Below, piece after piece: positions 8,324 to 16,295 of a stretch of 19,187 nucleotides of DNA (position 1 is the first letter of the stretch; each line of letters starts with the position of its first letter). Origin of the DNA: Desulfobacteraceae bacterium (GTDB taxonomy: Bacteria > Desulfobacterota > Desulfobacteria > Desulfobacterales > JAUWMJ01); NCBI GenBank assembly GCA_030612225.1, contig JAUWOH010000013.1:1-19187 (forward strand), given 5' to 3'. Below the pieces are notes generated by a model. It searched no databases, had not been told where the DNA came from, and saw only the letters and a list, made by a program, of their open reading frames with translations. The translations under genes were made by a program, and so were the position numbers.

Positions 8324-8391
8324 CGTGAAATGAGGCATTTTTGCTAATAGTGATTTACCGGCAGATAAATCAAAAGGAAAAGAGAAAATAA

Positions 8392-9978
8392 ATGAAAGAT
8401 AATATATCTAAAAATTATAAGAAGCTGTTTGAAAATCTGGCTTGCGGAGTTTACAGCAGCAGCAAAGAAGGAAAGTTCCTTGATGCAAATCCTGCAATGC
8501 TGAAAATGCTGGGTTATGAGACTGTGGAGCAGCTTTTTAAGGTTGCTATTAAAGATATTTATTTAATGCCTGATAAGCGAAGAACATTTCAAGAAATCAT
8601 TGATCGTGAAGGATATGTGGCTAATTATGAAGTAGATTTAATACGCAAAGATGGAAATATAATATCAGTTTTGATAACAAGCAACGGTTGTTTTGATCAA
8701 CAAGGAAAAATTGCAGGATATGAGGGGATTGTAATAGATCAGTCACAAAAAAAGCAAAAGGAAAAAGAACTTAAAAAAGCACATGATTATCTTCAAGGAA
8801 AGGTCATAGGCTATGAAGGGATAATAGCCAATCAATACCAGCAGAAACAGATGGAGAGGGAACTTAAAAAAGCACATGATTTGCTGAATAAAATTATCCA
8901 TAGTTTTCCCAATGTTATTATTGTTACAGATATACTTGGAAATATCATTATTATGAACAGAGTTGCTGAAGAGACTCTTGGCTACAAAGCTGAAGATGTG
9001 ATCGGAAAAATGAATATAGATAAACTATACCCTGAAGGGACGGCGGAAAAGATAATGGAAATGGTGCGCAGTCCTGAACATGGTGGGAGAGGAAAACTGG
9101 TTTCCTACCCCATCGCAAAAGTAAACCGGAATGGCGAAGTCGTTGAAGGAAACCTTGCGGCTGCTATTATTTATGATGAGAAAGGAGATGAGATTGCCTG
9201 TGTACAAATATTTGTCGACCTGACGGAAAGGTTGCTCATGGAACGAAAGCTGAGGCAGATCGAAAAACAATTATTGCAGTCTGAAAAGCTGGCGGCAATG
9301 GGGCGCCTTACTTCTCAGATCGCTCATGAGCTGAATAATCCGCTTTATGGAATAATGAATACATTGGAACTGCTGAAAACCGAGATTTCTCCGGAAAGCA
9401 AAAGAAGAAAGTTTTTAGATATGGCTCTTTCTGAGACAATAAGACTGTCGGACTTGCTTCGGAAAATGCTCTCCTTGTCAAAACCGAACCAAAAAGAGAG
9501 GAAGCCGGTTGATATTAATGAGATACTCGATGAAATTCTACTTTTACACGATAAGCAGTTGCAGGAGCGCAACATCCGGATTTCTTCAACTTTTTCACCA
9601 GGTCTTGGCAAAGTTTATGCGTCCAAGGATCAGTTGCGGCAGGTATTTTTAAATATGATTTCTAATTCCAGAGATGCCATGCCGGAGGGCGGAACCTTTT
9701 TCGTGAAAACAAAACCAGGTAAAAACAATGTGTATATTGAAATTTCAGATACAGGCACAGGTGTAAAAGAAGAAAGATTAGGTAAAATTTTTGATGCCTT
9801 TTATACGACCAAAGACAGCGTCAAGGGAGTTGGCCTTGGGCTTTCTGTTTGCTACGGTATAATAAGAGAGCACGGCGGAAACATTAAAGTTGAAAGCAAA
9901 TTGGGATCAGGAACAACATTTATAATTACTTTACCGATTAATAAAGACGCTGTGTTGAACGGTGAAGTATTGCCTTAA
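8392..9978 (+). CDS. Soluble PAS-PAS sensor histidine kinase with internal tandem duplication
   Basis: 528 residues; ATG at 8392 with AAGGAAAAGAG upstream. No membrane segment is visible, so it should sense a cytoplasmic signal. A PAS domain covers about 8-115. A second PAS covers about 165-280 (IHSFPNVIIVTDILGNIIIMN). Between them, residues 104-134 and 135-165 are a direct tandem repeat (QGK.xGYEGI...ELKKAHD.L). HisKA follows with phosphoacceptor His312 (QIAHELNNPL). The ATPase domain has the N box (NMISNSRDAM), DTGTG and GVGLGLSVCYG. The kinase type resembles NtrB/AtoS-like soluble kinases. It is followed after 455 bp by a receiver-containing regulator, its likely partner, and then the formate dehydrogenase genes, so control of formate or one-carbon metabolism is a reasonable inference. 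The signal is unknown. Confidence 0.94.
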   Translation: MKDNISKNYKKLFENLACGVYSSSKEGKFLDANPAMLKMLGYETVEQLFKVAIKDIYLMPDKRRTFQEIIDREGYVANYEVDLIRKDGNIISVLITSNGCFDQQGKIAGYEGIVIDQSQKKQKEKELKKAHDYLQGKVIGYEGIIANQYQQKQMERELKKAHDLLNKIIHSFPNVIIVTDILGNIIIMNRVAEETLGYKAEDVIGKMNIDKLYPEGTAEKIMEMVRSPEHGGRGKLVSYPIAKVNRNGEVVEGNLAAAIIYDEKGDEIACVQIFVDLTERLLMERKLRQIEKQLLQSEKLAAMGRLTSQIAHELNNPLYGIMNTLELLKTEISPESKRRKFLDMALSETIRLSDLLRKMLSLSKPNQKERKPVDINEILDEILLLHDKQLQERNIRISSTFSPGLGKVYASKDQLRQVFLNMISNSRDAMPEGGTFFVKTKPGKNNVYIEISDTGTGVKEERLGKIFDAFYTTKDSVKGVGLGLSVCYGIIREHGGNIKVESKLGSGTTFIITLPINKDAVLNGEVLP

Positions 9979-10362
9979 ATGGAGCGTCCCTTTGAGACTC
10001 AAGTAGCGGAGCGACATCATTATTCGACATTCAAACAGGACCCGTCTTAAAACCAGATCACCTGAATGCAACATGTTCTATTAAATACTGAACTAAGAAC
10101 CAGAATAAAAAAATGAAAATCGAAAATCCAATGTCGAACATCGAAGGACTATACACCTTCGGTGTTTCAATAATATAATCTAATGGAGCACTTCGGTCCC
10201 TCAGCATAAACTCACCGATAACCTTATTCGACGTTTGATGTTTGATGTTCAAATTGTTGCATCTGAAATTTCGACCAAGCTTTCATAACACCTCGAAAAT
10301 ACGTACACAGGTCAGGAGTTAGGGAATTAATAAACAAAATCTGTATTAAGGAGGGAAAATAA
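9979..10362. other. Intergenic region with repeat fragments, no supported gene
   Basis: This 384-bp gap holds a 43-nt dispersed repeat copy (10027-10069, listed separately), a small hairpin ACACC-TTC-GGTGT near 10154-10166, and runs resembling TCGAACATCGAA / TTCGACGTTTGATG words that face each other (about 10131 and 10230). A 64-codon frame on the minus strand over the same stretch is best explained as translation of these repeats. Confidence 0.55.
10027..10069 (-). repeat. 43-nt dispersed repeat, second copy at 17081-17123
   Basis: Read on the minus strand, these 43 nt match 17081-17123 (plus strand) at 39 of 43 positions by my reading, from GCATTCAGGTGATC at one end to GGTCCTGTTTGAATGT at the other. 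Similarity stops at both ends, as expected for a mobile or dispersed intergenic element. At 17081 the same sequence is the left arm of a large palindrome. Confidence 0.8.
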
Positions 10363-10434
10363 ATGTTGACATTTGGTAAAATCTATAATTATTATAATAA
10401 TCATAAAAAGGGTAATACCGGAAGGGGTGTTTGA
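10363..10434 (+). CDS. 23-codon leader reading frame translationally coupled to the second HTH-receiver gene
   Basis: An excellent ribosome site, AAGGAGGG (10348-10355), sits 7 nt before an ATG at 10363. The frame encodes 23 residues (MLTFGKIYNYYNNHKKGNTG then RGV). It ends in TGA at 10432-10434, whose last base is the A of the ATG of the next gene (TGATG overlap). That arrangement is typical of translational coupling. The peptide is rich in Tyr, Asn and Lys and resembles no family I know. It could be a regulatory leader or a coupling device; a chance frame is possible but the ribosome site is stronger than that of the downstream gene. Confidence 0.5.
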   Translation: MLTFGKIYNYYNNHKKGNTGRGV

Positions 10435-11006
10435 TGGATACTATTCTAACTGTTTTCAAAGCCAGCGAACACTGCAGGGTATCACCCAAAACGATTATTA
10501 ACTGGATAGAAGCTGGTCATATAAAGGCCTATAAAACAGTCGGTGGCCATCGACGTATTAAAAAGGAAGACCTTGAAATTTTTATGAAAAAGCAGGGGAT
10601 TCCTATTCCGAGCGAAGAACAGGATCAAGGAAGAAAAAGAATCCTGGTTGTTGATGATGACCCCATTATTGTGGGGACAATTGTTGAGGCGCTTGAAGAG
10701 GATGAACACGATTATGAAGTGATTGCTGCTTCTAACGGGTTTGAGGCAGGGTTAAAAGTAAAAGAGTTCAAACCCCATCTTATGATTCTGGATATAATGA
10801 TGCCCGGGATAAAAGGGGATGAGGTTTGTAAAAAAATTAAATCAGACAGCAAAACTGAGAACATCAAAATACTTATTTTGTCAGCATATCTGGATGAAGA
10901 GAAATTTAAAACAATGGGGGAGTATGGGGCGGATGTTTGTTTTTCCAAACCTTTGCAACTGCCCGAATTAAAAAAAGAAGTATCTCGGTTGCTGGCCTTG
11001 AGCTGA
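10434..11006 (+). CDS. Response regulator with N-terminal MerR/excisionase-type HTH and C-terminal receiver (copy 2)
   Basis: 190 residues. I choose the ATG at 10434, not the TTG one codon earlier, because it matches the start of the paralogue (MD-x-I-x-TVFKAS) and overlaps the leader stop. HTH is at residues 5-50 with the same WIEAGHIKAYKTVGGHRRI block. The receiver has Asp74-76, phosphoacceptor Asp120 in MILDIMMP, Ser150 and Lys172, all at the same positions as copy 1. The two copies have equal length, and most substitutions are in the linker and the receiver surface. It lies between the PAS kinase and fdhA, about 230 bp before fdhA on the same strand, so it is a likely partner of the kinase and a candidate regulator of the formate dehydrogenase genes. 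A GCTGAA-TAA-TTCAGC hairpin (11002-11016) overlaps its stop. Confidence 0.93.
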   Translation: MDTILTVFKASEHCRVSPKTIINWIEAGHIKAYKTVGGHRRIKKEDLEIFMKKQGIPIPSEEQDQGRKRILVVDDDPIIVGTIVEALEEDEHDYEVIAASNGFEAGLKVKEFKPHLMILDIMMPGIKGDEVCKKIKSDSKTENIKILILSAYLDEEKFKTMGEYGADVCFSKPLQLPELKKEVSRLLALS

Positions 11007-11079
11007 ATAATTCAGCGAGTCCTTCTACGCCTCAACCGAGTACTATTAACAGTCTCGTAAAATTATCACCGATGGCTAA

Positions 11080-11188
11080 GTAGAAAGTTCCATATACAAG
11101 GCGCAGTGGTTTTTCAGGGATGAGGCAATACATATAGTATGCCGAATTCCTGAAAAAGCGCTGCAACGCAGTAGATGGGACTTTCTAC
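11080..11188. repeat. 109-nt imperfect inverted repeat upstream of fdhA
   Basis: Outer arms GTAGAAAGTTCCAT (11080-11093) and ATGGGACTTTCTAC (11175-11188) pair over 14 positions with one G-U. Inner arms TTTTTCAGGGAT (11110-11121) and ATTCCTGAAAAA (11146-11157) pair over 12 with one G-U. GC-rich stretches between them are partly complementary. It fills most of the gap before fdhA and looks like a dispersed palindromic element; it may also affect fdhA expression. No promoter could be assigned with confidence. Confidence 0.7.
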
Positions 11189-11233
11189 GACGCCATTAAT
11201 AATAACCCGTAACTAAAAATGGAGGTGATGGCT

Positions 11234-14200
11234 ATGAAGGTAACTCGGAGAGAGTTTATCCAGGTCACAGGTGCAACGGCCGCAGGTCTTGCAGTAAGTG
11301 GTCTGGGTTTTGACCTTAAACCGGTCAAGGCCCACGCCCAGATGCTCAAGACCAAGTATGCCAAAGAAACCACCACAATCTGCTGTTACTGTGCAGTGGG
11401 ATGTGGAGCGATTGTGCATACAAGCAAGAGGGGAGACGGTCGTGTCATAAACATCGAAGGTGATCCGGATCATGTTATTAACCGGGGATCGCTTTGTTCA
11501 AAAGGCGCTTCACTCAAGCAACTGACAGAGAATGAAAATCGTCTGACTGAACCTATGTACAGAGCTCCCTATTCCAAAGAATGGAAACAGGTTTCATGGG
11601 ACTGGGCACTTTCAAAAATCGCTAAAAGGGTAAAAGAAACGCGGGATGCCACTTTTAAGGTAAAAAACAAAAAAGGACAGGTGGTAAACCGTACCGAAGG
11701 GATTGTATCCGTCGGCAGTTCGGCACTGGACAACGAAGAGTGCTGGATTTACCAGGCACTTATGCGTTCTCTCGGGCTAGTATATGTAGAACATCAGGCG
11801 CGTATCTGACATAGCGCAACTGTTGCGGCTCTGGCAGAGTCGTTCGGACGCGGCGCTATGACCAATCACTGGATTGATATCAAAAACAGTGACTGTATTT
11901 TAATTATGGGCAGCAATGCTGCAGAAAACCATCCAATATCCTTCAAGTATGTTACCGAGGCACAGCAAAAAGGTGCCAAACTCATCAGTGTTGACCCAAG
12001 GTTTACAAGAACTTCCTCCAAGGCGGATATATACACCGCCTTGCGCTCTGGAACCGATATCGCTTTCTTAGGCGGGATGATAAAGTACCTGCTCGACAAC
12101 AAACTTTACAACAAAGAGTACATTGCAAATTACACCAACGCTCCGTTTATAGTGGGCAAATCCTTTAAATTCAACAAAGGTCTCTTTTCAGGCTATGAGG
12201 CCGCTAAAAAAGGTCAAGGCCCTGCGCTGGGAAAATACGACAAGAAAAAATGGGGCTTTGAGATGGACAAAAACGGAGTCCCCAAAATGGACCGTTCCTT
12301 AAAGAACAGCCGCAGTGTTTTCCAACTCTTAAAGAAGCATTACAAACGGTATAATACAAAGCTGGTTTCTAAGATTACAGGAACTTCAAGAGAGGACCTT
12401 TTAAAAGTTTATAAGACTTATGCTGCTACCGGCGCAAGAGGAAAAGCAGGGACAATCATGTATGCCATGGGCTGGACCCAGCACACGGTGGGAACACAGA
12501 ACATAAGAACCATGGCTATGATTCAGCTCCTTCTCGGAAACATGGGTGTTGCAGGCGGCGGCGTAAATGCACTGCGCGGTGAATCAAATGTGCAGGGATC
12601 AACCGACCATTGCCTCCTGTGGCATATCTGGCCAGGTTATCTTAAGACCCCACGGGCATCAAACGTATCACTTGCTGCATATAATAAAAAGTGGACTCCA
12701 AAGAGTAATGATCCACTAAGCGCCAACTGGTGGCAGAATTATCCCAAGTACTCTGTCAGCCTGTTAAAATCGTTTTTTGGTGAAAAAGCCACTAAAAAGA
12801 ATGATTTTGGATATGACTGGCTGCCTAAGGTCGATGATGGCAAGGCTTATTCATGGTTCGACCTTTTTGATGCAATGTACAAAGGTACTGTCAAAGGTTT
12901 CTTTGCATGGGGTATGAACCCGGCCTGCAGCGGCTCAAATGCAAATAAGAATCGGAAAGCCATGGCAAAGCTTGATTGGATGGTCAATGTAAACCTCTTT
13001 GATAATGAAACCGGTTCGTTCTGGAAAGGACCCGGGGTGAATCCTTCCAAAATAAAGACAGAAGTCTTTATGCTTCCTGCGTGCACATCGGTTGAAAAGG
13101 AAGGGAGCATCACCAACAGTGGCCGCTGGATGCAGTGGCGTTACCAGGGGCCAAAGCCTCTTGGCAACAGCCTCTCCGACGGCGATATAATAATGGAACT
13201 TGGTAATAAAATCAAAGCCGCCTACAGAAAAAGCGGTGTTTCCTCTGAAGCCATACGCAACCTGAAATGGGATTATTTAACTCACGGTGAATATGATCCA
13301 CACAAGGTGGCTAAAGAGATTAACGGTTATTACCTTGAAGGCCCAAAGAAAGGAAAACTGGTAGAGTCTTTTGGTAAGCTTAAAGCTGATGGTTCAACCT
13401 CTTCCGCCAATTGGCTTTACTGCCACAGTTACACGGAAAAAGGAAATATGTCCGCCCGGCGTAGCAAGAAAGATGCGCCTAACAACATCGGTCTTTATCC
13501 CGAGTTTGCATGGTGCTGGCCTGTAAATCGCAGGATTATTTATAACCGTGCTTCCGTGGATCTTAAAGGACAGCCCTGGGACAAGAAAGACTGGGTTGTT
13601 AAATTTACAGGTGATGTTAAAGACGGCAAGTATGTTTCAAAGAAATGGATCGGTGACGTGCCGGACGGTGGCTGGTATCCTCTTGAAAACCCGGACGGGT
13701 CAAAAAGAAAGGATGCCAAGTATGCCTTTATCATGAGAAAGCACGGGCATGCTCAGATATTCGGCCCGGGTCGCGCTGATGGACCGTTTCCGGAACACTA
13801 TGAGCCCCTTGAATCACCCATTGCAAAGAACCTGATGAATCCCCAGAGGATGAATCCAACCGCAGTTGTTTATACAACAGATGCCGATGCTTACGCTACA
13901 AACAGTGCAAAATATCCGTATGTATGCTCGACCTACCGGGTATCGGAGCATTGGCAGACAGGTCTTATGACTCGCCCGCAGGCATGGCTCCTTGAGCTTC
14001 AGCCGCAGGTTTTTGTGGAAATGAGCGAGGAACTTGCAAAAATCAGAAAGATTAAAAACGGCGAGCGTGTTAAAGTTGCATCCGCCCGTGGCTCTTTGGA
14101 ATGTACGGCGATAGTGACCAAGCGATTCAAACCTTTTAAAATCGCAGGAAAGACGGTTCACCAGGTAGGCGTCCCATGGAATTTTGGATGGCGTTGGCCG

Positions 14201-14308
14201 GAGTCAGGTAAAGAAGAGAGTGCAAATTTGCTCACTCCACCAACCGGTGATCCGAACACAAGGATACCTGAAACCAAGGCCTTTATGGTCAATATTAAAA
14301 AGATATGA
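11234..14308 (+). CDS. fdhA: Periplasmic formate dehydrogenase catalytic (alpha) subunit, selenoprotein (Sec192)
   Basis: I start at the ATG 11234, behind GGAGGTGAT, not at the ATG 15 nt earlier that overlaps this site. The product is 1024 residues including selenocysteine. The N-terminus has a Tat signal (TRREFIQ, then a hydrophobic stretch to about 26 and AHA before residue 36), so the enzyme is exported folded. A [4Fe-4S] motif follows: Cys50-x2-Cys53-x3-Cys57 and Cys88. The in-frame TGA at 11807-11809 lies in HQARI-U-HSATVAALA, the active-site motif of formate dehydrogenases, where Sec binds Mo or W and the next residue is the catalytic His. The rest is the molybdopterin oxidoreductase fold with a C-terminal cofactor-binding domain. 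The reaction is formate to CO2 plus two electrons, reversible in some members. Length and FdhB pairing resemble Desulfovibrio FdhAB; Mo versus W cannot be told. Confidence 0.97.
11807..11841 (+). promoter_or_regulatory. Selenocysteine UGA plus candidate SECIS hairpin in fdhA
   Basis: The UGA (11807-11809) is followed 23 nt later by a GGC loop (11833-11835). The loop is closed by a 6-bp stem GGCTCT / AGAGTC (11827-11832 and 11836-11841, one G-U pair). G at the start of the apical loop and this spacing match bacterial SECIS elements. A closer hairpin (CGCAA/TTGCG, 11815-11827) is an alternative but starts too near the UGA. Confidence 0.65.
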
Positions 14309-14325
14309 AAGAGAGGTGATCTGAT

Positions 14326-15045
14326 ATGAGTAAGTCATTTTTTATTGATACAACACTGTGTACGGCTTGCAGGGCTTGCCAGGTGGCATGCAAACAGTGG
14401 CACGATCTTCCTGCAGAGGAAACTGAAAACCGTGGAACTTACGAAAACCCCGCAGATCTCTCCTTTGATACCTATAAACTGGTGAGAATGCGTGAAGAAG
14501 TGATAGGCGGCAAATTGCAATGGCTTTTCTTTCCTGAGCAATGCAGACACTGTGCTGAGGCGCCGTGTCTTGATACAGCAGGAGACGAGACAGCCGTTTA
14601 TAAAGATGCTGCAACCGGAGCGATTATTTTCACAGCCAATACAAAGGGCTTAAATGTTGATGAGATCATCGAGTCCTGTCCTTATAATATTCCTCGAAAA
14701 GGACCGGATGGTACCTTGGCAAAGTGTGACATGTGCCTTGACCGGGTTCATAACGGCCTTTTGCCTGCATGTGTTAAAACATGTCCGACAGGTGCTATGA
14801 ATTTTGGTGAGCGCTCTGAAATGGTTGCTCTTGCTAAAAGTCGCCTTTCAACAGTTAAAAAGACAAATCCAAAGGCTGCACTTTTAGACCCCGATGACGT
14901 AAATGTCATTTATCTTGTAACCGAGAAACCGAGCCTGTATCATGAGTTTGCTGTTGCTTCAAACACGGCATTCGATATTACAAGGCAGGTTGCGCTGCGA
15001 AGGATGTTTAAACCCCTGACAAACATTGTTTCACGCCTCCTTTAA
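14326..15045 (+). CDS. fdhB: Formate dehydrogenase iron-sulfur (beta) subunit
   Basis: 239 residues; ATG at 14326 behind GAGAGGTGAT, 17 bp after fdhA, so clearly co-transcribed. Cys motifs: Cys12, 15, 18, 22 near the N-terminus; CRHCAEAPC; ESCPYNIPRK; and CDMC ... ACVKTCPTGAMNFG. The pattern, including loss of the usual CP after CRHCxxAPC, is that of Desulfovibrio FdhB, which carries three [4Fe-4S] clusters. There is no signal peptide, so it should ride with the Tat-exported alpha subunit. There is no C-terminal membrane anchor, and no cytochrome b (gamma) gene follows. Electrons therefore probably go to a soluble periplasmic c-type cytochrome, as in Desulfovibrio (inference). Confidence 0.95.
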   Translation: MSKSFFIDTTLCTACRACQVACKQWHDLPAEETENRGTYENPADLSFDTYKLVRMREEVIGGKLQWLFFPEQCRHCAEAPCLDTAGDETAVYKDAATGAIIFTANTKGLNVDEIIESCPYNIPRKGPDGTLAKCDMCLDRVHNGLLPACVKTCPTGAMNFGERSEMVALAKSRLSTVKKTNPKAALLDPDDVNVIYLVTEKPSLYHEFAVASNTAFDITRQVALRRMFKPLTNIVSRLL

Positions 15046-15070
15046 TAAGGACATCGCAGCGTATTAAGGG

Positions 15071-15113
15071 AAAGGGGGGAAGGTTTATTTCTTCTCCCCT
15101 TTTTCTGTTTTTT
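15071..15113 (+). terminator. Rho-independent terminator after fdhAB
   Basis: A 12-bp stem AAAGGGGGGAAG (15071-15082) / CTTCTCCCCTTT (15091-15102) with one G-U pair and an 8-nt loop, followed by a T-rich run to 15113. It starts 26 nt after the fdhB stop and should end most fdhAB transcripts. Confidence 0.9.
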
Positions 15114-15202
15114 GTGATAGAGTAGGCGAATGTAAAGAATCGATGCCCAAAGGACGTGGCATTGATTTGCCCCCCGAAGGGGCTCGGATACACCAGGTTT
15201 TA

Positions 15203-15333
15203 AGTGACTAAAGTGTCTAAAGTGAGCTAAAGTGACTAAAGTTAAGGAATTCTGTCTATTCTATTAAAAAAGATGGAGCGGGGCGACACCACAACTTTAG
15301 GCATTTTAGGCACTTTAGCTCACTTTAGTCACT
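15203..15333. repeat. TAAAGTG tandem-repeat arms forming a 41-bp hairpin
   Basis: The left arm (15203-15243) is made of 9-10 nt units of the form GTGNCTAAA. The right arm (15293-15333) is its near reverse complement built of CACTTTAG units. Aligned end to end the two 41-nt arms agree at most positions, around a 49-nt loop. It fills most of the gap between the fdhB terminator and fdhE and is not coding. It looks like a dispersed intergenic element. It is not CRISPR: the units have no spacers. Confidence 0.85.
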
Positions 15334-15400
15334 CTAATTTACTCAGGCAAAACCAATTATCTCCGACCACACTCAAAGAACATTATCTTAAGGAGATCGC

Positions 15401-16285
15401 ATGACAGTAAATATAGCGCTGACTTCAGAACATATAAAAGAGGCAGCAAAAGCATTAAAGAGTTTAAGACCTGTATATAAGGATATGCTCGATTTTTATG
15501 AGCAGATTTTCATTGCCCAGGAAGATTCCAAAAGCCATATACAGATAGAACCTATTCAAATTCCTGACGATATTATTTCAGTCAAGGCTAAAGATAATTT
15601 TCCATTAATAAATATATCGGATTTCGTTATTGATACAAAAGCTTCCAGGGATCTACTGATACAAATATGCAATATTGTCAAAGAGATGAAAGGCGATATG
15701 GTTGTTTCAGCTCAAGCTGTTTTAGAAGGGATTGAAACAGGAAAAATAGATCCTGATTCGCTTTTTTACAGTCTTTTTGAAGGGGGAGCTTCCTTTTTTG
15801 AAAAGACGGCCACCAGGCTTGAAATCGATAAAAATGCTCTGGCGTTTATTACTTACAGCAGTATAAAGCCTTCTCTGAATATCTGTGCAGGGCAACTGTC
15901 AACTTATCTGGATAAGGAAAGTACATGGGAAAAAGGTTATTGCCCTGTTTGTGGAAGCATGCCCGGACTTTCAATGTTTATAGGAGAAGGGGAGCGCTTT
16001 TTTGTTTGCAGTTTTTGCTGGCATCAATGGCCTTCCAAACGACTGCATTGTCCTTTTTGTGATAATACTGACAGTAAAACACTGAATTATTTTTACAGCG
16101 AAGAAGAAAAAGAATACAGAGTCGATCTTTGTGACAGCTGTAAAAAGTACATAAAAACAATAGATACAAGAGAAACACAGCGTTATATTTACCCGCCCCT
16201 TGAAGCGGTCTCTACACTGCACCTTGATATCAAAGCACAGGAAAAGGGCTTTGAAAGCGGTGTGGCGCTTGGTTTGCAAATATAG
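15401..16285 (+). CDS. fdhE: Formate dehydrogenase accessory protein FdhE
   Basis: 294 residues; ATG at 15401 with AAGGAGAT upstream. The C-terminal half has four CxxC pairs: YCPVCGSMPG, FVCSFCWHQW, HCPFC and LCDSCKKYIKT, as in FdhE rubredoxin-like metal-binding domains. The N-terminal helical part is less conserved. FdhE is a cytoplasmic chaperone needed to make active Tat-exported formate dehydrogenases; in E. coli it binds the catalytic subunit. It is separated from fdhAB by a terminator and a repeat hairpin, so it probably has a separate or readthrough transcript. It ends 10 bp from the convergent regulator gene. Confidence 0.93.
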   Translation: MTVNIALTSEHIKEAAKALKSLRPVYKDMLDFYEQIFIAQEDSKSHIQIEPIQIPDDIISVKAKDNFPLINISDFVIDTKASRDLLIQICNIVKEMKGDMVVSAQAVLEGIETGKIDPDSLFYSLFEGGASFFEKTATRLEIDKNALAFITYSSIKPSLNICAGQLSTYLDKESTWEKGYCPVCGSMPGLSMFIGEGERFFVCSFCWHQWPSKRLHCPFCDNTDSKTLNYFYSEEEKEYRVDLCDSCKKYIKTIDTRETQRYIYPPLEAVSTLHLDIKAQEKGFESGVALGLQI

Positions 16286-16295
16286 CAAAACGATA

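Larger units (their letters stand above)
7557..8391. other. Long AT-rich intergenic region between divergent genes, no supported gene
   Basis: About 835 bp between a minus-strand regulator and a plus-strand kinase gene, so promoters of both should lie here. It contains a very AT-rich core (about 7800-7930) with repeated words ATAATTACT and TTAG(T/C)TATTTTA. A possible 85-codon minus-strand frame at 7923-8180 has low-complexity, unconvincing protein content and no clear ribosome binding site, so I do not call it. Palindromes are listed separately. Confidence 0.6.

Noticed and set aside
10058..10252. 64-codon minus-strand frame after the PAS kinase
   Set aside because: It overlaps the dispersed repeat and short palindromic words; best explained as translation of intergenic repeats.
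10366..10395. TTGACA with a TATTAT box 18 nt downstream, a possible promoter for the second regulator
   Set aside because: TTGACA lies inside the leader frame just after its start codon, and the ribosome site ahead of that frame would then be untranscribed. The match may be chance in AT-rich DNA; kept only as an alternative.
11219..14308. Formate dehydrogenase as two genes split at the UGA
   Set aside because: The UGA is at the known Sec position of the active-site motif and the frame continues as FdhA.
15203..15333. CRISPR-like array
   Set aside because: Units are 9-10 nt, directly adjacent without spacers, and the two halves are inverted; no cas genes are present.
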